Notes: generated by a model not told the origin, from the letters alone. Positions 49,995 to 61,590 are shown, numbered from the stretch's first letter. The stretch: 64,000 bases of DNA from Cristatella mucedo (GCA_009760855.2 WPIO01000111.1:494001-558000), one strand, 5' to 3'. Made by a program: numbers and translations.

Positions 49995-50370
49995 ATCGCT
50001 GTGTAGTTTGAGTGTATGCCGGCTCCTCTAATGAGCCTGTGATGTGGCATGGACACCGGCCAGTAACCCTTGGTGGCCAGATGGTGAATTCACCATCAGG
50101 GTCGGCTGCTGCACAGTTGTGGTCCTCGATGAATCATCGGGGTCAACCAGAGGAGTGGAGAAGGGGAGAGACTCTAGTGTGAGAAGGGGGCGAAGGCAGT
50201 CGTGCGTCTTGCTGCTCCGTGCCTTGTACAATAAACCGTTGGCGTTGTTCATCGGCTGGCTCTCTGATGGGCGAACCGAACCACACGCTGGTTTAACATT
50301 TTCCTTTAGGAGTTTTAATTCACGATGGCATGCGATGTTCAGGTTATGGCCGAATGACTAGGTGCCACTC
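49995..50370 (+). mobile_element. LTR-like or unclassified dispersed repeat, short copy
   Basis: Matches 20705-21210 but with a single internal unit (ccagatggtgaattcacc). Has acaataaaccgttggcg at the corresponding poly(A)-like position. Confidence 0.45.
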
Positions 50371-50608
50371 AGTGATGACATAGTCAGAATTCTGAGCAGG
50401 GTGAGTGCCTAGGGCTGCTAAAAAGTGCACGAAAGAAGTAGGAGTACACATAACAATGGATGCGTAAGGACGTGGGATGAAAAGCAGCAGGATACAAAAA
50501 GTCTTTGAATTATAAAAGATTATATGATTAAAGATTGCTGAAAGATGTTAACTTAAAAATCCGTTCAGCTGCAGATGAAATGAGGTCCTGGAAGAAATTT
50601 ATTACAGC

Positions 50609-50782
50609 CTAATAATACAATATTAACATTTTCGAGTAGCTGAGCAACTTCTTACTCCAGCATGGAGAAGCAACAGTCCAAGCAGATGTCATGTGTGCAT
50701 CATAATAGTTATTGAGCTCAACTTCTTTTAGGTATGCCATCACTGAGTGGCTACCCTTAAAAAGGTTAGCTCGAAGGCTATG
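50609..50782 (-). CDS. Possible terminal exon with poly(A) signal
   Basis: An acceptor-like TTTTCCAG precedes an open stretch of 57 codons starting HSLRANLFKG. The stop at 50609 is followed within ten bases by AATAAA (50603-50598). As read, its frame does not fit the trailing base of exon 51203-51111, so any link to that exon is doubtful. No family recognised. Confidence 0.25.
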   Translation of the reverse strand, partial: HSLRANLFKGSHSVMAYLKEVELNNYYDAHMTSAWTVASPCWSKKLLSYSKMLILYY

Positions 50783-51110
50783 CTGGAAAACAACCCCTCC
50801 CAGTAGGCTGCAGCACATCGTCCTTCAAAGTATGTCTATGCTGCATTAACAAAATGATGGTGGTACTTGGAGGACGGAAGTCTATTCTTCCTAAAATGAT
50901 TTACTTTGAATTCCGCTACTATGAAAAGTAAGACACGGGCATGTTTTGCATTTAATTCAAGATGGTATTCAAGAGAGTATACTGTTCGTAGACTGTAGTA
51001 TGCAGCTTAATCCCGATATCTTTGCTCACCATTATGGCACAGGTACCTGTGATTTTAATTTTGTTAACAATGATAGTAGCTCATTACAGATTTTAGTTAG
51101 ATAAATTTAC

Positions 51111-51203
51111 CTTGTCTGTCCGAATTTTCAATCTGACACTTGTTTGTCACAATCGTCATTGAGTTCGAGGAAGGGTATTCCTTTTCAAACTTCTTTCGAA
51201 GCT
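51111..51203 (-). CDS. Probable internal coding exon, 30 codons, phase 1-1
   Basis: A run of T ending in TAG precedes the exon and GTAAAT follows it. The 93 bases hold two leading bases, 30 open codons beginning LRKKFEKEYPSS, and one trailing base. Residue use is soluble, charged and unlike a LINE. The one trailing base fits exons that begin with two bases, as do 42318-42134, 62682-62480 and the possible exon starting at 28685. About 260 bases upstream an ATG in good context (51468) opens MAAKRLRKLLPELEELHLS before a stop. It could be part of a first exon, but its donor (GTGTTA) is weak. Function unknown. Confidence 0.5.
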
Positions 51204-51209
51204 CTAAAA

Positions 51210-51869
51210 AAAGAAAAAATAAGAAAGTTTCAAGTAGCACTATGCTATTTAATTGAATATTCATTATACAATGCCAAATTAGTCAAATAAAGATTAAATT
51301 TTCTCATACTGTCATAGGGAACCACGATACAAAAAAAATGAACCTGTTAGGCATTCTAAAGAAGTATATATTTCTATTGCCTTACTAAACAATTTTAGGC
51401 AGTTATAACACGGATAAATGTAGCTCTTCTAGCTCGGGTAAGAGCTTGCGCAATCGTTTAGCTGCCATTCCTCCTCACACTCGGATGCATACTGGAAATT
51501 ACTAGTTGATTTTTGATTACATTTACATAGCTCTTTGAGGTTTTTTAGAGCTCAGGTATACAGTTTTAGATGGCCGTTTTGAATACTGCTTAAGGTGACC
51601 TACATGCCGAGGCTCAAAATATCTCTTCATATTAGCCCTTTTCGATGCTGTTCGTCATTTGATCATAATTTATAGCTAGCATTTAGCTATTCATAAAGCT
51701 AGAAGAAGTAAGCCACTGTTGGCTCAAAGAGGTAACTGATACAGCAGCCTCATTTAAATAGCAGCAGAAGAGCTTGAATGTCTATTGCAACTGGGTCAGT
51801 GGGCAATACAGAATCATCTGTGCTCAGACATTGCAAACAATAAAAGTATTCATCTGCTAGAGTACCTAC
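51210..51869. other. Unclassified stretch with a possible first exon
   Basis: Holds the short - strand frame from ATG 51468 (ends 51403). Otherwise AT-rich without recognised repeats. Confidence 0.25.
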
Positions 51870-52006
<137 letters not shown>

Positions 52007-52212
52007 AATATACGTAACAACCGCACCAACACTACAATAGACTACCTAACTGTACTGTTTGACTGCAGTAACGATGCTTTGGTGGTGGCAGCCCGGAAGA
52101 AAGGTTGATAACTACAAGGCCATTGCCCGAGCTTTTCTGACTGTGCTTTTCGGACGCCATCTCCTATTCAGAAACTGTGAGGTCCCTGTTCGTGAATCGC
52201 GAAGCTCAGGTA

Positions 52213-52972
52213 ATATTAATAATAGTATACTTGATTTAACACTCTCAGAGAACTTAATCTCTTTCCATACACTTTACATTTGCTATTGTTGTTAAGGAAA
52301 CACGGTCGAATGGTGAGTGGTATCTTGCTTGATAAAAAGACATAAATAACCTGGTTAGGGGTGACATTCACAGGGTCAGCATGGTCATGTGGTTAGTGGT
52401 AGCATGCACAGTGTCAGCACACATAAGCACACAAAGGACAAATCACAGGGACCCACTCAATGATGTCATAAATAGGTGCGTTTTTTTAGTTCTTTTGAAA
52501 CGTGGTCAAGCCGGGGCATGTCGTGATGCAAATCCGAAGTAAGTTCCAGCCTTTTGCAGCATACGAACTGAATGCTCGGTCTCCAAAGGATTTAAGGTTT
52601 GTACGAGGTATTGGTAAACTGCTGGATTCCAAAAAGCAGGTGGTACGATGCTTGGACATGTTGGGGAGTAGATCTGACAGATAGTCTGGAGCCAAATAAT
52701 GAAGTGACCTAAAAGTGAGCGACAAAACCTTGAAGTCGATCCGTTGCTTGACTGGGAGCCAGTGCAGGTCGGCAAGAAGTGGTTTGATATGGCAACTGGG
52801 ATGCTGACGACCGACAAGCCTTGCTGCAGAGTTTTGCACCAGCTGTAAGCCCCTGATTGCACATGCCGGCAGGCCAGCAAGCAGTAAGTTACAGAAGTGA
52901 AGACGGGATGACACGAATGCATGGATCAACTTAGATGTGGTATCCTTATCTAAACAAGCACAAATCTTAGCA
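52213..52972 (-). mobile_element. Older L2 copy, left part, split by a younger L2
   Basis: Antisense 3' UTR and C-terminal coding (frame 53004-52486). Stops at aaatcttagca, and the homology resumes at 55077. Confidence 0.85.
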
Positions 52973-55076
52973 TAGGTCGTACCAATCGATCCTAGCAAAG
53001 GCAAAGTCTAGCTTCTATAGAAACATTGTTGAATCACAGATGCACAATCCAAAAATGCTGATGTCGACAATAAACGATCTCCTTAACCGTTCCCAGGTTA
53101 GCTCCTTACCCGATGATCCTTGTGACGATCTAGCCGATCGCTTCTCTCGGTTCTTTGTGCAGAAGATAGACAAGATCAGGGAATCCATCCCTGCGATGAC
53201 AACCTTCCCACTAGAATGCTGTTCCTCGGTACCTGGCTGTGCCTCAATGTCTGCATTTAAGCAGGTCACTAGTGATCTAGTCCTAAAAATCGTATCTCAA
53301 TCAAAGGAGACAACGAATCCACTGGACCCTATTCCCACTGTCCTGCCCCTAGGTTGCATTGATCTGCTGCTGCCATGCATAACCAACATCATTAATATGT
53401 CATTAGCCTCAGGTCAGGTCCCAGCACCTTTCAAAAAAGCTGTAGTCAGGCCACTTCTCAAGAAAGCTACACTAGACCAAGAGAACTTAAGCAACTACCG
53501 CCCAGTCTCCAGTCTACCATTCCTATCAAAGACACTGGAACGGGTCGTGGCAGACCAGCTGAACTCGTCTATCAAAACCTCACACCTTGCCAGTAAGTTC
53601 CAGTCTGGCTTTAGAGCTAATCACTCCACAGAGTCAGCATTGCTTCGAGTATACAACGACCTACTTAGGAATGCAGATATGGGTAGAGTGTCTCTTCTTG
53701 TTTTGCTCGATCTTTCGGCAGCTTTTGATACCATCGATCACAAAGTACTTCTAGAGCACCTCTCATCTCGCCTGGGCATCACTGGCACTGCTCTGCAGTG
53801 GTTCAGGTCCTATCTCATTGGGAGACTCCAGAGTATTGACGTGAATGGACAAAGATCATCTGAAGTACCTCTAAAATACGGAGTACCTCAGGGCTCTGTG
53901 CAAGGTCCGGTTCTTTTCACGGTTTCTACTCTGCCTCTTGCTGATGTGATTGCCAAGCACAATCTAGGCTTTCACTTCTATGCGGATGACTCAGTTGTAC
54001 CTTTGCTTTGATCCCTCCCAGCCTTCGAGCACCTCAAATTCTCTCAACTCACTTGCTGCATGCTGTGATGACATCCGCACATGGATGGCAGCGAATTTTC
54101 TAAAACTAAACGATGATAAAACTAACTTACTAGTTATGGGCAAACCCAGTGTGATTCAGAGATTGGAAAGGCTGACTTTCAAAATTGGCTCTGCCAGCAT
54201 ATCTCCAGTTGAATCAGCTCGCAATCTCGGTGTCATATTCCGAAACGACCTCTTGTTAGACGACCACATCAGCTGCACAGTCAAATCTGCCTATTTTCAG
54301 CTTCATAACATTGCTAAAATTAGGGCTTAGTTAGATAACGATACCACGTCCAAGTTGGTCCATGTATTCGTGACATCCAGTCTCGACTTCTGCAACTCAC
54401 TGCTTACTGGCCTACCAGCATGTGCGATCAGGCGATTGCAGCTGGTGCAAAACTCTGCAGCTAGGCTTGTCTGTCTTGATCGTCGCTGTTGCCACGTTAC
54501 TCCACTTCTTGCCGACCTGCACTGGCTACCAGTCAAGCAACGGATTGACTTCAAGGTTTTGTCGCTCACTTTTAGGTCTCTTCATTCTATGGCTCCAGCC
54601 TATCTTTCAGATATACTCCACCATCAGGTCAAGCATCGTACCACCTGCTTTTCGGAATCCAACAGGCTGGAAATACCTCGTCCAAACCTTAAATCCTTTG
54701 GAGACCGTGCATTTAGCTCGTATGCTCCCAAAGCCTAAAACTCCCTCCCGATCTGCGTCAGAACATCCCCTGACCTGACCACATTTAAAAGAAACTTAAA
54801 AACACACCTATTTAGGACAGCATTCAGTGGGTCCCTGTGATTTGTCCTTGATGTGCTTATGCGTGCTGACACTGTGAGTGCTGCCACTAACCACATTTGC
54901 ATGCTGACCCTGTGCATATCACCTCTTACCATATTATTCATTTTGTTTGTTTTTCAAGCATGATTTTACTTACTATTCAATTGCATATCACTTTGCAGCA
55001 AATGTAAAGCGTCTAAAAAGAGATCAAGTTCTCTGAGGGCGCTTTATCAAGTGCAATATTATTATTAATATTAATA
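52973..55076 (+). mobile_element. L2-like LINE inserted into an older L2, about 2.1 kb
   Basis: From the endonuclease-RT linker to the ATT tail. The frame 53040-54011 (about 324 codons) holds NYRPVSSLPFLSKTLE, AAFDTIDHKVLLEHL and HFYADD. A two-base loss just after YADD shifts the frame. Further stops lie at 54328-54330 and 54736-54738 (the shared Trp-to-stop). Flanks ttagca and ttagta could be its target duplication. Confidence 0.9.
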
Positions 55077-55365
55077 TTAGTAACGTTATGTAGCTGAAAG
55101 TAGGCAGACTTGATTGTGGAGCTGATGTGGTCGTCTAACGAAAGGTCACTTTGGATCACCACACCTAGATTTGGTGTAGATTCAAAGGGAGATATGATGG
55201 CTGAGCCAATTTTGAGTGTCAGCCATTCAAATTTCGAAATCGCACTTGTTTTGCCAATAATAAATAAGTTAGTTTTATTATCTTTTAATTTAAAAAAGTT
55301 TGTTGCCATCCATGTGTGGATGTCATCAAAAGCAGCAGCAAGTTAGTTTAGAGTATTCGAGGGTC
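55077..55365 (-). mobile_element. Older L2 copy, right part
   Basis: Continues 52213-52972 upstream: HISSTIKSAYFQLHN, NLGVVIQSDLSLDD and KTNLFIIGKTSAI in reverse. Confidence 0.85.
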
Positions 55366-55579
55366 TCGATGGTATCCCTCTCGGCAATTGCAGGGCTAGG
55401 CTCCTAGGGCTAAGGTAAATAATTTGAGACACTATTCAAAGTATAGGTATGCATGTATATGCATGCACATAAATATGCATATATATATATTTATTTATTT
55501 ATTAAAAATCTTTGCTTGTGTGTCTATCTTAGCGGGAGGTGCCCTGTGTGGCAGTGGTTGCTGGGCTAACCAGGCCTCC

Positions 55580-56185
55580 TGTTCAAGAACAGGGACGGCA
55601 CGGCATCCAAGCCCAGAATGACATCGGTGATGCAGTGCTGCCTCAATGCCCTTCTCTCTGTATGTTGAATGCCGTGGTCAGCAATGCAAGCTTCATTGTT
55701 TACTCAACAGCTGCCGAAAGCTCCAATCACAAATGCCTCACCACTTCTGACAGGTAGTCAGCTGTCAGGAATGATTTTGCAATATCTTCACACCTATCTG
55801 TCTTGTTCCGGGCCGCCCATCATCAGAGCATCACCACTGCCGTCGAACGACACCATGGCATCAACGATTACCACATCGGCACCATCGTCGATGGAAAGGT
55901 TTGGCTTTGAAGTCAGACCACCGGCAAGCAGGAGGGCACCGCCTGCAGTCATGCAGGAAGAGAGAGCTCTGACTAGGCAGCCCATAACCAGGTTGTGTCT
56001 GGCATTGTATGCAGCCTTGGCAGGCACTGGTTCAGAACGTGGCAAATAGCCTCTGCCTCCATGCGCTCCTTAGGTTGCGGCTGGCAACCGTCTTGAGGTA
56101 TGCCCGACTTCTAGCAGCAGCCGCTAGCGACACGTCCATGTCCACTTGGTACACGAACCACCAGGCCCGAAACGACAGGCCAAGA
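55580..56185 (-). pseudogene. R2-like LINE remnant: restriction-like endonuclease C-terminal part
   Basis: Three frames together give the C-terminal landmarks of LINEs with a restriction-like endonuclease: a CHVLNQC knuckle near 56020, ARHNLVMGCLVRAL, an ADVVIVD strand, a DRYEDIAKSFL helix, AFVIGAFGS near 55710, and the terminal CITDVILG box near 55620. The knuckle, the DXXVXD strand and the final DXIXG box are known for the R2/R4/NeSL group. The exact clade cannot be fixed. Frameshifts and stops show that it is dead. Confidence 0.7.
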
Positions 56186-56795
56186 CCCGTCATAGTAATA
56201 ATAATAAAAATATTGCACTTGATAAAGCGCCCTCAGAGAACTTAATCTCTTTCTAGGTGCTTTACATTTGCTGCAAAGTGATACGCAATAGAATAGTAAG
56301 TAAAATCATGCTTGAAAAACAAACAAAATGAATAACATGGTTAGGGGTTACATGCACTGGGTCAGCATGCAAATGTGGTTAGTGGCAGCATGAACAGTGT
56401 CAGCACGCATAAGCACATCGAGGACGAATCACAAGGACCCACTAAATGCTGTCCTAAATAGGCATGTTTTTAAGTTTCTTTTAAATGTGGTCAGGTCAGG
56501 GGATGTTCTGATGCAGGTCGGGAGGGAGTTCCAGGCTGTGGGAGAATACGAGCTAAATGCACGGTCTCCAAAGGATTTAAGGTTTGTACGAGGTATTTCT
56601 AGACTGTTGGATTCCGAAAAGCGAGTGGTACGATGCTTTGCCTGATGGGGTAGTATATCTGAAAGGTAGGCTGGAGCCATAGAATGAAGAGACCTAAAAG
56701 TGAGCGACAAAACCTTGAAGTCAATCCGTTGCTTGACTGGTAGCCAGTGCAGGTCGGCGAGAAGTGGAGTAATGTGGCAACTGCGACGCTCACGA
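56186..56795 (-). mobile_element. L2-like LINE, young subfamily, inserted in the R2-like relic
   Basis: Near-identical to 5916-6722 and 36618-36997 over the shared part. 5' truncation near 56795. Confidence 0.9.
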
Positions 56796-57010
56796 CATCA
56801 GGAAGTGACTGCAGGGCTGAACCTGCCCTGTGCAGGCTGTGCCGCCCAAGCCAGACCTTCAGAAACCTGGCGAACCCCTGCAGCTTCATGATAAAGAGTC
56901 GTGGCACGATCCAGTGCTCGATGCCGTCAGAATCTGTGGACACAGCCAGCACTTCAGGCCAGCGAGAGGCAGCAGCTGAGCAGCTTGAGGCCCTTACAAG
57001 CTACCGACCA
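56796..57010 (-). pseudogene. R2-like LINE remnant, upstream part cut off by an L2 insertion
   Basis: A - strand frame reading DGIEHWIVPRLFIMKLQGF continues the kind of sequence that precedes the knuckle at 55580-56185. An L2 copy (56186-56795) separates the two parts. Confidence 0.4.
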
Positions 57011-57049
57011 CAGTTAGATCGGGCCTACCCTGCTGCAGGACTGAGGACT

Positions 57050-57245
57050 ACTGCCACTAACCACACTTGCATGGTGACACTGTGCATGCCACCCTTAACC
57101 ATGTCACTCATGTTGTTATCGAGCATGATACCACTCACCATTCAATTGTGATGTCTTTGCAGCTAATGTAAACCACCCAGAAAGAGATTGAGTTCTCTGA
57201 GGGAACTTTATCAAGTGTATAGTTATTACTTGTATTATTACTAGT
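57050..57245 (+). mobile_element. L2 3' UTR fragment
   Basis: From actgccactaaccacacttg to a worn hairpin and ATT-like tail. No coding part. Confidence 0.7.
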
Positions 57246-57531
57246 CTCAGGTACTGCTCAGGTACTCAGCGACTGTACAGGTACTGCTGGCGATGGCTCA
57301 GCCGAGTCAGTGACTTGTGACTTGACCGACGCATCCGTCGGGCGAGCACAGCATGCGAGGGATTTTCGCAGCCCCTAGGACGGAAGCGTTTTTTAAACGA
57401 AACGAACAAAGCCAAGCCAGCATGCAGAGCTATGAGCCAACCGTAAATCTACCGACCTCAAGGTAGGCAGAACAACCAGACCGCCGGCAGCTCCACCAAA
57501 GATTTTCAGCTGGCTGCAACCTTAGGCACAA

Positions 57532-57535
<4 letters not shown>

Positions 57536-57614
<79 letters not shown>

Positions 57615-57671
57615 ATATAATTTATATTATATATATAATATATATATTATATATATATATATATATATATG

Positions 57672-57726
<55 letters not shown>
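57536..57726. repeat. Long (TA)n with internal palindromic interruptions
   Basis: About 190 bases almost only of T and A, alternating. It marks the left edge of duplication copy 2, as a TA tract does for copy 1. Confidence 0.97.
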
Positions 57727-57727
<1 letters not shown>

Positions 57728-57729
<2 letters not shown>

Positions 57730-58065
57730 CCATTGAGCAAAGGTGCTGGCCCTACCAAGGTCTGACCGAAGTTGGGCAGGGTCGAGCTCCGTGGTGCATG
57801 TGAGGTGTCTAAATCACAAAATCAGCTGTTCTCAACGTGTGGGACGCGAGCCCTTTTGGGATCGAACGTATAGTTCACATGTATAGCCTAGGACCATCGG
57901 AAAACATGTATTTCCGTGCTTTGAAAAAGTAATTATATGCTTAGGGGTTGACACCAGATGAGGAACTGTAATAAAGGATCCCAGCATCAAGAATGTTGAG
58001 AGCAGCTACCCAAAATAGCCATTAAGGTCTCTTCGAGCGATATACAAAAGTATTATATTTTTATT
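57728..58065 (+). mobile_element. Old tRNA-derived SINE split by a MITE (copy 2)
   Basis: Head 57728-57822 and tail 58009-58065, as in copy 1. Confidence 0.6.
57823..58008 (+). mobile_element. hAT-type MITE, SPIN-like, copy 2
   Basis: Same 186-base length as copy 1. Start CAGCTGTTCTCAAC. Flanking 8-mers CACAAAAT and CCCAAAAT agree at 7 of 8. Confidence 0.75.
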
Positions 58066-58239
58066 TATGAACGTGAGAACCCTTGACTCTCATTATGCTG
58101 TGCAAAACCTCATGCATTACACCTAAGTAACCAATTGTGCGAGAATTTATAGACATACATAGAGTGTATAATTATTCAGTCGTTCAAAACAAATCAAAGA
58201 CTCTGTATTAGGTCTAAGGACAAGCACTTCTCTTTAAGT

Positions 58240-58628
58240 CTTCCTACTTTCAGCTACACAATGCTCGTAAAACTCGTCTTGTTCAGACAGGGATACGACA
58301 TCTAAGTTGATCCATGCATTTGTGAAGTCCGGTCTCGACTTCTGTAACTCACTGCTTGTTGGTTTGCTGGCCTCTCTAATCATGATTTTACAGCTGGGCA
58401 AAACTCTGCAGCTAGGCTTGTCCGTGCTAAGCTTGGTAGTTGCAACGTCACACCAACTCTCGCCGAACGGCACTGGCTAACAGTCAAGCAACGGATCAAC
58501 TTTAAGGTTTTGTCCCTCACTTTAAGGTTCCTTTATTCCCTGGCTCCAGCCACCCTGAATGATGGTGGTGACGCCCAGGCGAGATTATCTGCACTCAAGA
58601 AGGACTTGGGGGTCAATAGTGTCAAAAG
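58240..58628 (+). mobile_element. Old L2 piece (copy 2), cut by a younger L2
   Basis: Counterpart of 37735-38115. Interrupted at gtcaaaag by the next L2. Confidence 0.65.
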
Positions 58629-59471
58629 GTGTCATATTCCAAAGCGACCTCTCGTTAGACGACCATATCAGCTCCTCAGTCAAATCCGCCTATTTTCAGA
58701 TTCATAACATTGCTACAAATCGGGCTCGTTTAGATAAAGATACCACATCTAAGTTGGTCCATGCATTCGTGACATCCAGTCTCGACTTCTGCAACTCACT
58801 GCTTACTGGCCTACCAGCATGTGCGATCAGGAGATTGCAGCTGGTGCAAAACTCTGCAGCTAGGCTTGTATGTCGTGAGCGTCGCAGTTGCCACGTTACT
58901 CCACTTCTCGCCGACCTGCACTGGCTACCAGTCAAGCAACGGATTGACTTCAAGGTTTTGTCGCTCACTTTTAGGTCTCTTCATTCTATGGCTCCAGCCT
59001 ATCTTTCAGATATACTACCCCATCAGGCCAAGCATCGTACCACCTGCTTTTCGGAATCCACCAGGCTGGAAATACCTCGTCCAAACCTTAAATCCTTTGG
59101 AGACCGTGCATTTAGCTCGTATGCTCCCAAAGCCTAAAACTCCCTCCCGATCTGCGTCAGAACATCCCCTGACCTGACCACATTTAAAAGAAACTTAAAA
59201 ACACACCTATTTAGGACAGCATTCAGTGGGTCCCTGTGATTTGTCCTTGATGTGCTTATGCGTGCTGACACTGTGAGTGCTGCCACTAACCACATTTGCA
59301 TGCTGACCCTGTGCATGTCACCTCTTACCATATTATTCATTTTGTTTGTTTTTCAAGCATGATTTTACTTACTATTCAATTGCATATCACTTTGCAGCAA
59401 ATCTAAAGCATCTAGAAAGAGATTAAGTTCTCTGAGGACGCTTTATCAAGTAAATTATAATTATTATTATT
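58629..59471 (+). mobile_element. L2-like LINE present only in duplication copy 2
   Basis: 843 bases, 5'-truncated at gtgtcatattccaaagcgac, with hairpin and ATT tail. AAAAG stands on both sides (58624-58628, 59472-59476) and once in the empty site of copy 1 (near 38111-38115), so a 5-bp target duplication is likely. Its frame ends at TAA 59135-59137, like the copy at 52973-55076. Confidence 0.92.
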
Positions 59472-60065
59472 AAAAGCTGCCGAAAGGACATGCTAAATAA
59501 GCAGAGTAGCTCTACCCATGTCTGCATTCCTCAGAAGGTCGTTGTACACCCGAAGCAATGCTGGCTTGGTGGAGTGATTGATTCTAAAGCCAGACAGGAA
59601 CTTGCTAGCCAGGTTTAAAGATCTACTGCCAAAATAGGCTTAGCATCGTACCATGCACTTTGCAGAATATAACTGCTTACCTATACCTCGAGAAAACTTC
59701 AAATCCTTTAGAGACCATGCCTGTAGTTCGTATACTTCAAAAGTCTGGAATTTACTCCCCCTTCCCTCACGAGATCCCCTCACTTGACCACATTTAAAGT
59801 GAAATTAAAAATGCTTCAATGTACGACAACAACCAGTGGGTCCGTGATTCGTCCTTAATGTGCTTATGCATGCTGACACTGTTGCATGCTGCCACTAACT
59901 ACACTTGCATGCTCACCACGTGCATATCGTCCATAACCATGTTATTCATGCTGTCGATCAAGCATGACACCACACACCACTTGATAATGTTTCCTTTGGA
60001 GTAAATTTAAAACGCGTAGAAAGAGATTGAGTTCTCTGAGGGCGCTTTATCGATTGTTTGATTAC
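59472..60065. mobile_element. Old L2 mosaic, continuation (copy 2)
   Basis: 59472-59640 - strand RT region, 59645-60065 + strand 3' end with worn hairpin. Counterpart of 38111-38712. Confidence 0.65.
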
Positions 60066-60108
60066 TATCTTTGACTATTACCACTGACGGGCCGATATAA
60101 AGAATTTT

Positions 60109-60155
60109 TATAGTAAGCATAGCTCGTCTCCAGGAGACGAGTTATGCTTACTATA
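60109..60155. repeat. Near-perfect 23-bp inverted repeat with one-base centre
   Basis: The arms 60109-60131 and 60133-60155 pair at 22 of 23 positions. In copy 1 only the right arm (gctatgcttactata) is present. Confidence 0.85.
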
Positions 60156-61246
60156 CTTTATTCACTTTGTCACATGACTTACAGAAAATTTGGAAAATCT
60201 CTTAAGTAGGATCACGCTAAAATTGCATGATTCGATGGAAGCTGTACAGCAGCACGAGTGTGAGAATCGTATGGTTAAAGAAGGCTGAAAACTTCCTAGA
60301 CTAGTTGTTTTTGTCCTGGGTTTAGAAACCTCATAGAATGGACTAGCAGGTTATCTGACGTCTTATAAATCTGCTTCTGTCATGTAATGCCAAGACTTCA
60401 TTTTCGAGTGAATTAGGAAACCACGGCTTCTCTAAACTTCCGGGTTTAGGCTAGAAGGTAGTCTTGTATATTGACTAGATCGTCATCAGAATCTTAATTA
60501 ATACATCAGCGATGAATCCTGTGCTTAGCACGGCTCATCTTTCGAATTTTCTGTTCGATTGAGCGAAACCTCAGAGGCTTTGTAGAAGGTCGGAACTTAC
60601 AGGATCATGCTAGTCAAGTCAACCCCGAGTTTCATGCTCACTACATTAGTGAGGGTATCGAGACCTTTGGTCGAGTCTGGATACAGATCGAGAAGACCTG
60701 CATGACTAACAGATTATGAAAAATTTCTCCGGCTCAACGTGTTTTAAGTTGTGTCGCTAGACGAACTTGAGGTCAACCTGCAAGTACAACTGCAAAAGAG
60801 CAATTAAAGAGACTTAGACTGATTCGAGATTATCAGGCAAGCAAACAGAGCCACGGGGCAGACGTTCTTAGTCATGAAGAGATCCATCATATGGCCACCG
60901 ACGTGAGAGGTATTATTAACTTGTTGGACCGAACCAGATTTATTATGACAGTCAAGAAAAGAAAGGACCTGGCTGTTACTAGGGTTTCCAACGTGAGTTG
61001 TTACAGACTCTAGCAACCAATGACGACCGGTCGCAACCATATATTTCAGTGAAGAATTCAGACATCTCGTCAGTATACAAGTTTAGACATACAGAAGATG
61101 GTCGGTGGTTCACAACCGTGAGAGGCATGGTCTTTGAAGAGGACTTATTGAAAATGATTCAAACGATGGCCTATGCGAAAGACCAGTATTCTTTCAGCCA
61201 AGCGATTCGCGAACAGCACTACCAACCTGCCACTAACATACATTAA
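60150..61246 (+). pseudogene. Decayed protein-coding relic of unknown family (duplication copy 2)
   Basis: Long stretches read as protein with only scattered stops and one frameshift. Examples are GFVEGRNLQDHASQ near 60575, SHEEIHHMATDVRGIINLLD near 60880 and YKFRHTEDGRWFTTVRG near 61075; the final open frame ends at 61246. An apparent in-frame TGA near 60769 and a frameshift near 61010 are shared with the other copy, so the gene was already broken before duplication. Its class is unknown: perhaps a gag-like or other mobile-element protein, perhaps an old host gene. The copy at 38780-39825 is more damaged. Confidence 0.45.
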
Positions 61247-61510
61247 TGGATTAAAAATGAGAACACTGCTAGGGGGGTCACAGTTGCAGAGCCACAGGAG
61301 TGGGGCTTCCAGATCCACATTTCAGCCAGTAGACATGCATCTAGCTTCTCTTGGACAGCCTGATTGTGGATGAGCAGTCCATTCGTTTTTGTGGTTGAGC
61401 CTATAGTGGGCTGAATTCCAGAAGCTGTCTTATAACTGAGTAACACCGATTAAGTGGCTGGCATGGTAGGCAGACTGTAGCCAGCCCGACAGTTGTTATG
61501 CTGGCGAATG

Positions 61511-61590
61511 AATAATATAATTCATTGATATAGCGCCCCAAGAGAACTTAATCTCTATTCAGGAGCTTCACATGTGCCTCGGGGCTCGAG
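61511..61590 (-). mobile_element. 5'-truncated SINE, only in duplication copy 2
   Basis: ataatataattcattgatat tail, gcgccccaagagaactt, then the B box side ending at ggggctcgag. In copy 1 the flanks are joined directly (near 39957-39965). Confidence 0.8.

Noticed and set aside
55794-56045. Possible secreted or membrane protein on the - strand
   Set aside because: The same bases read across frames as the restriction-like endonuclease region of an R2-like LINE.
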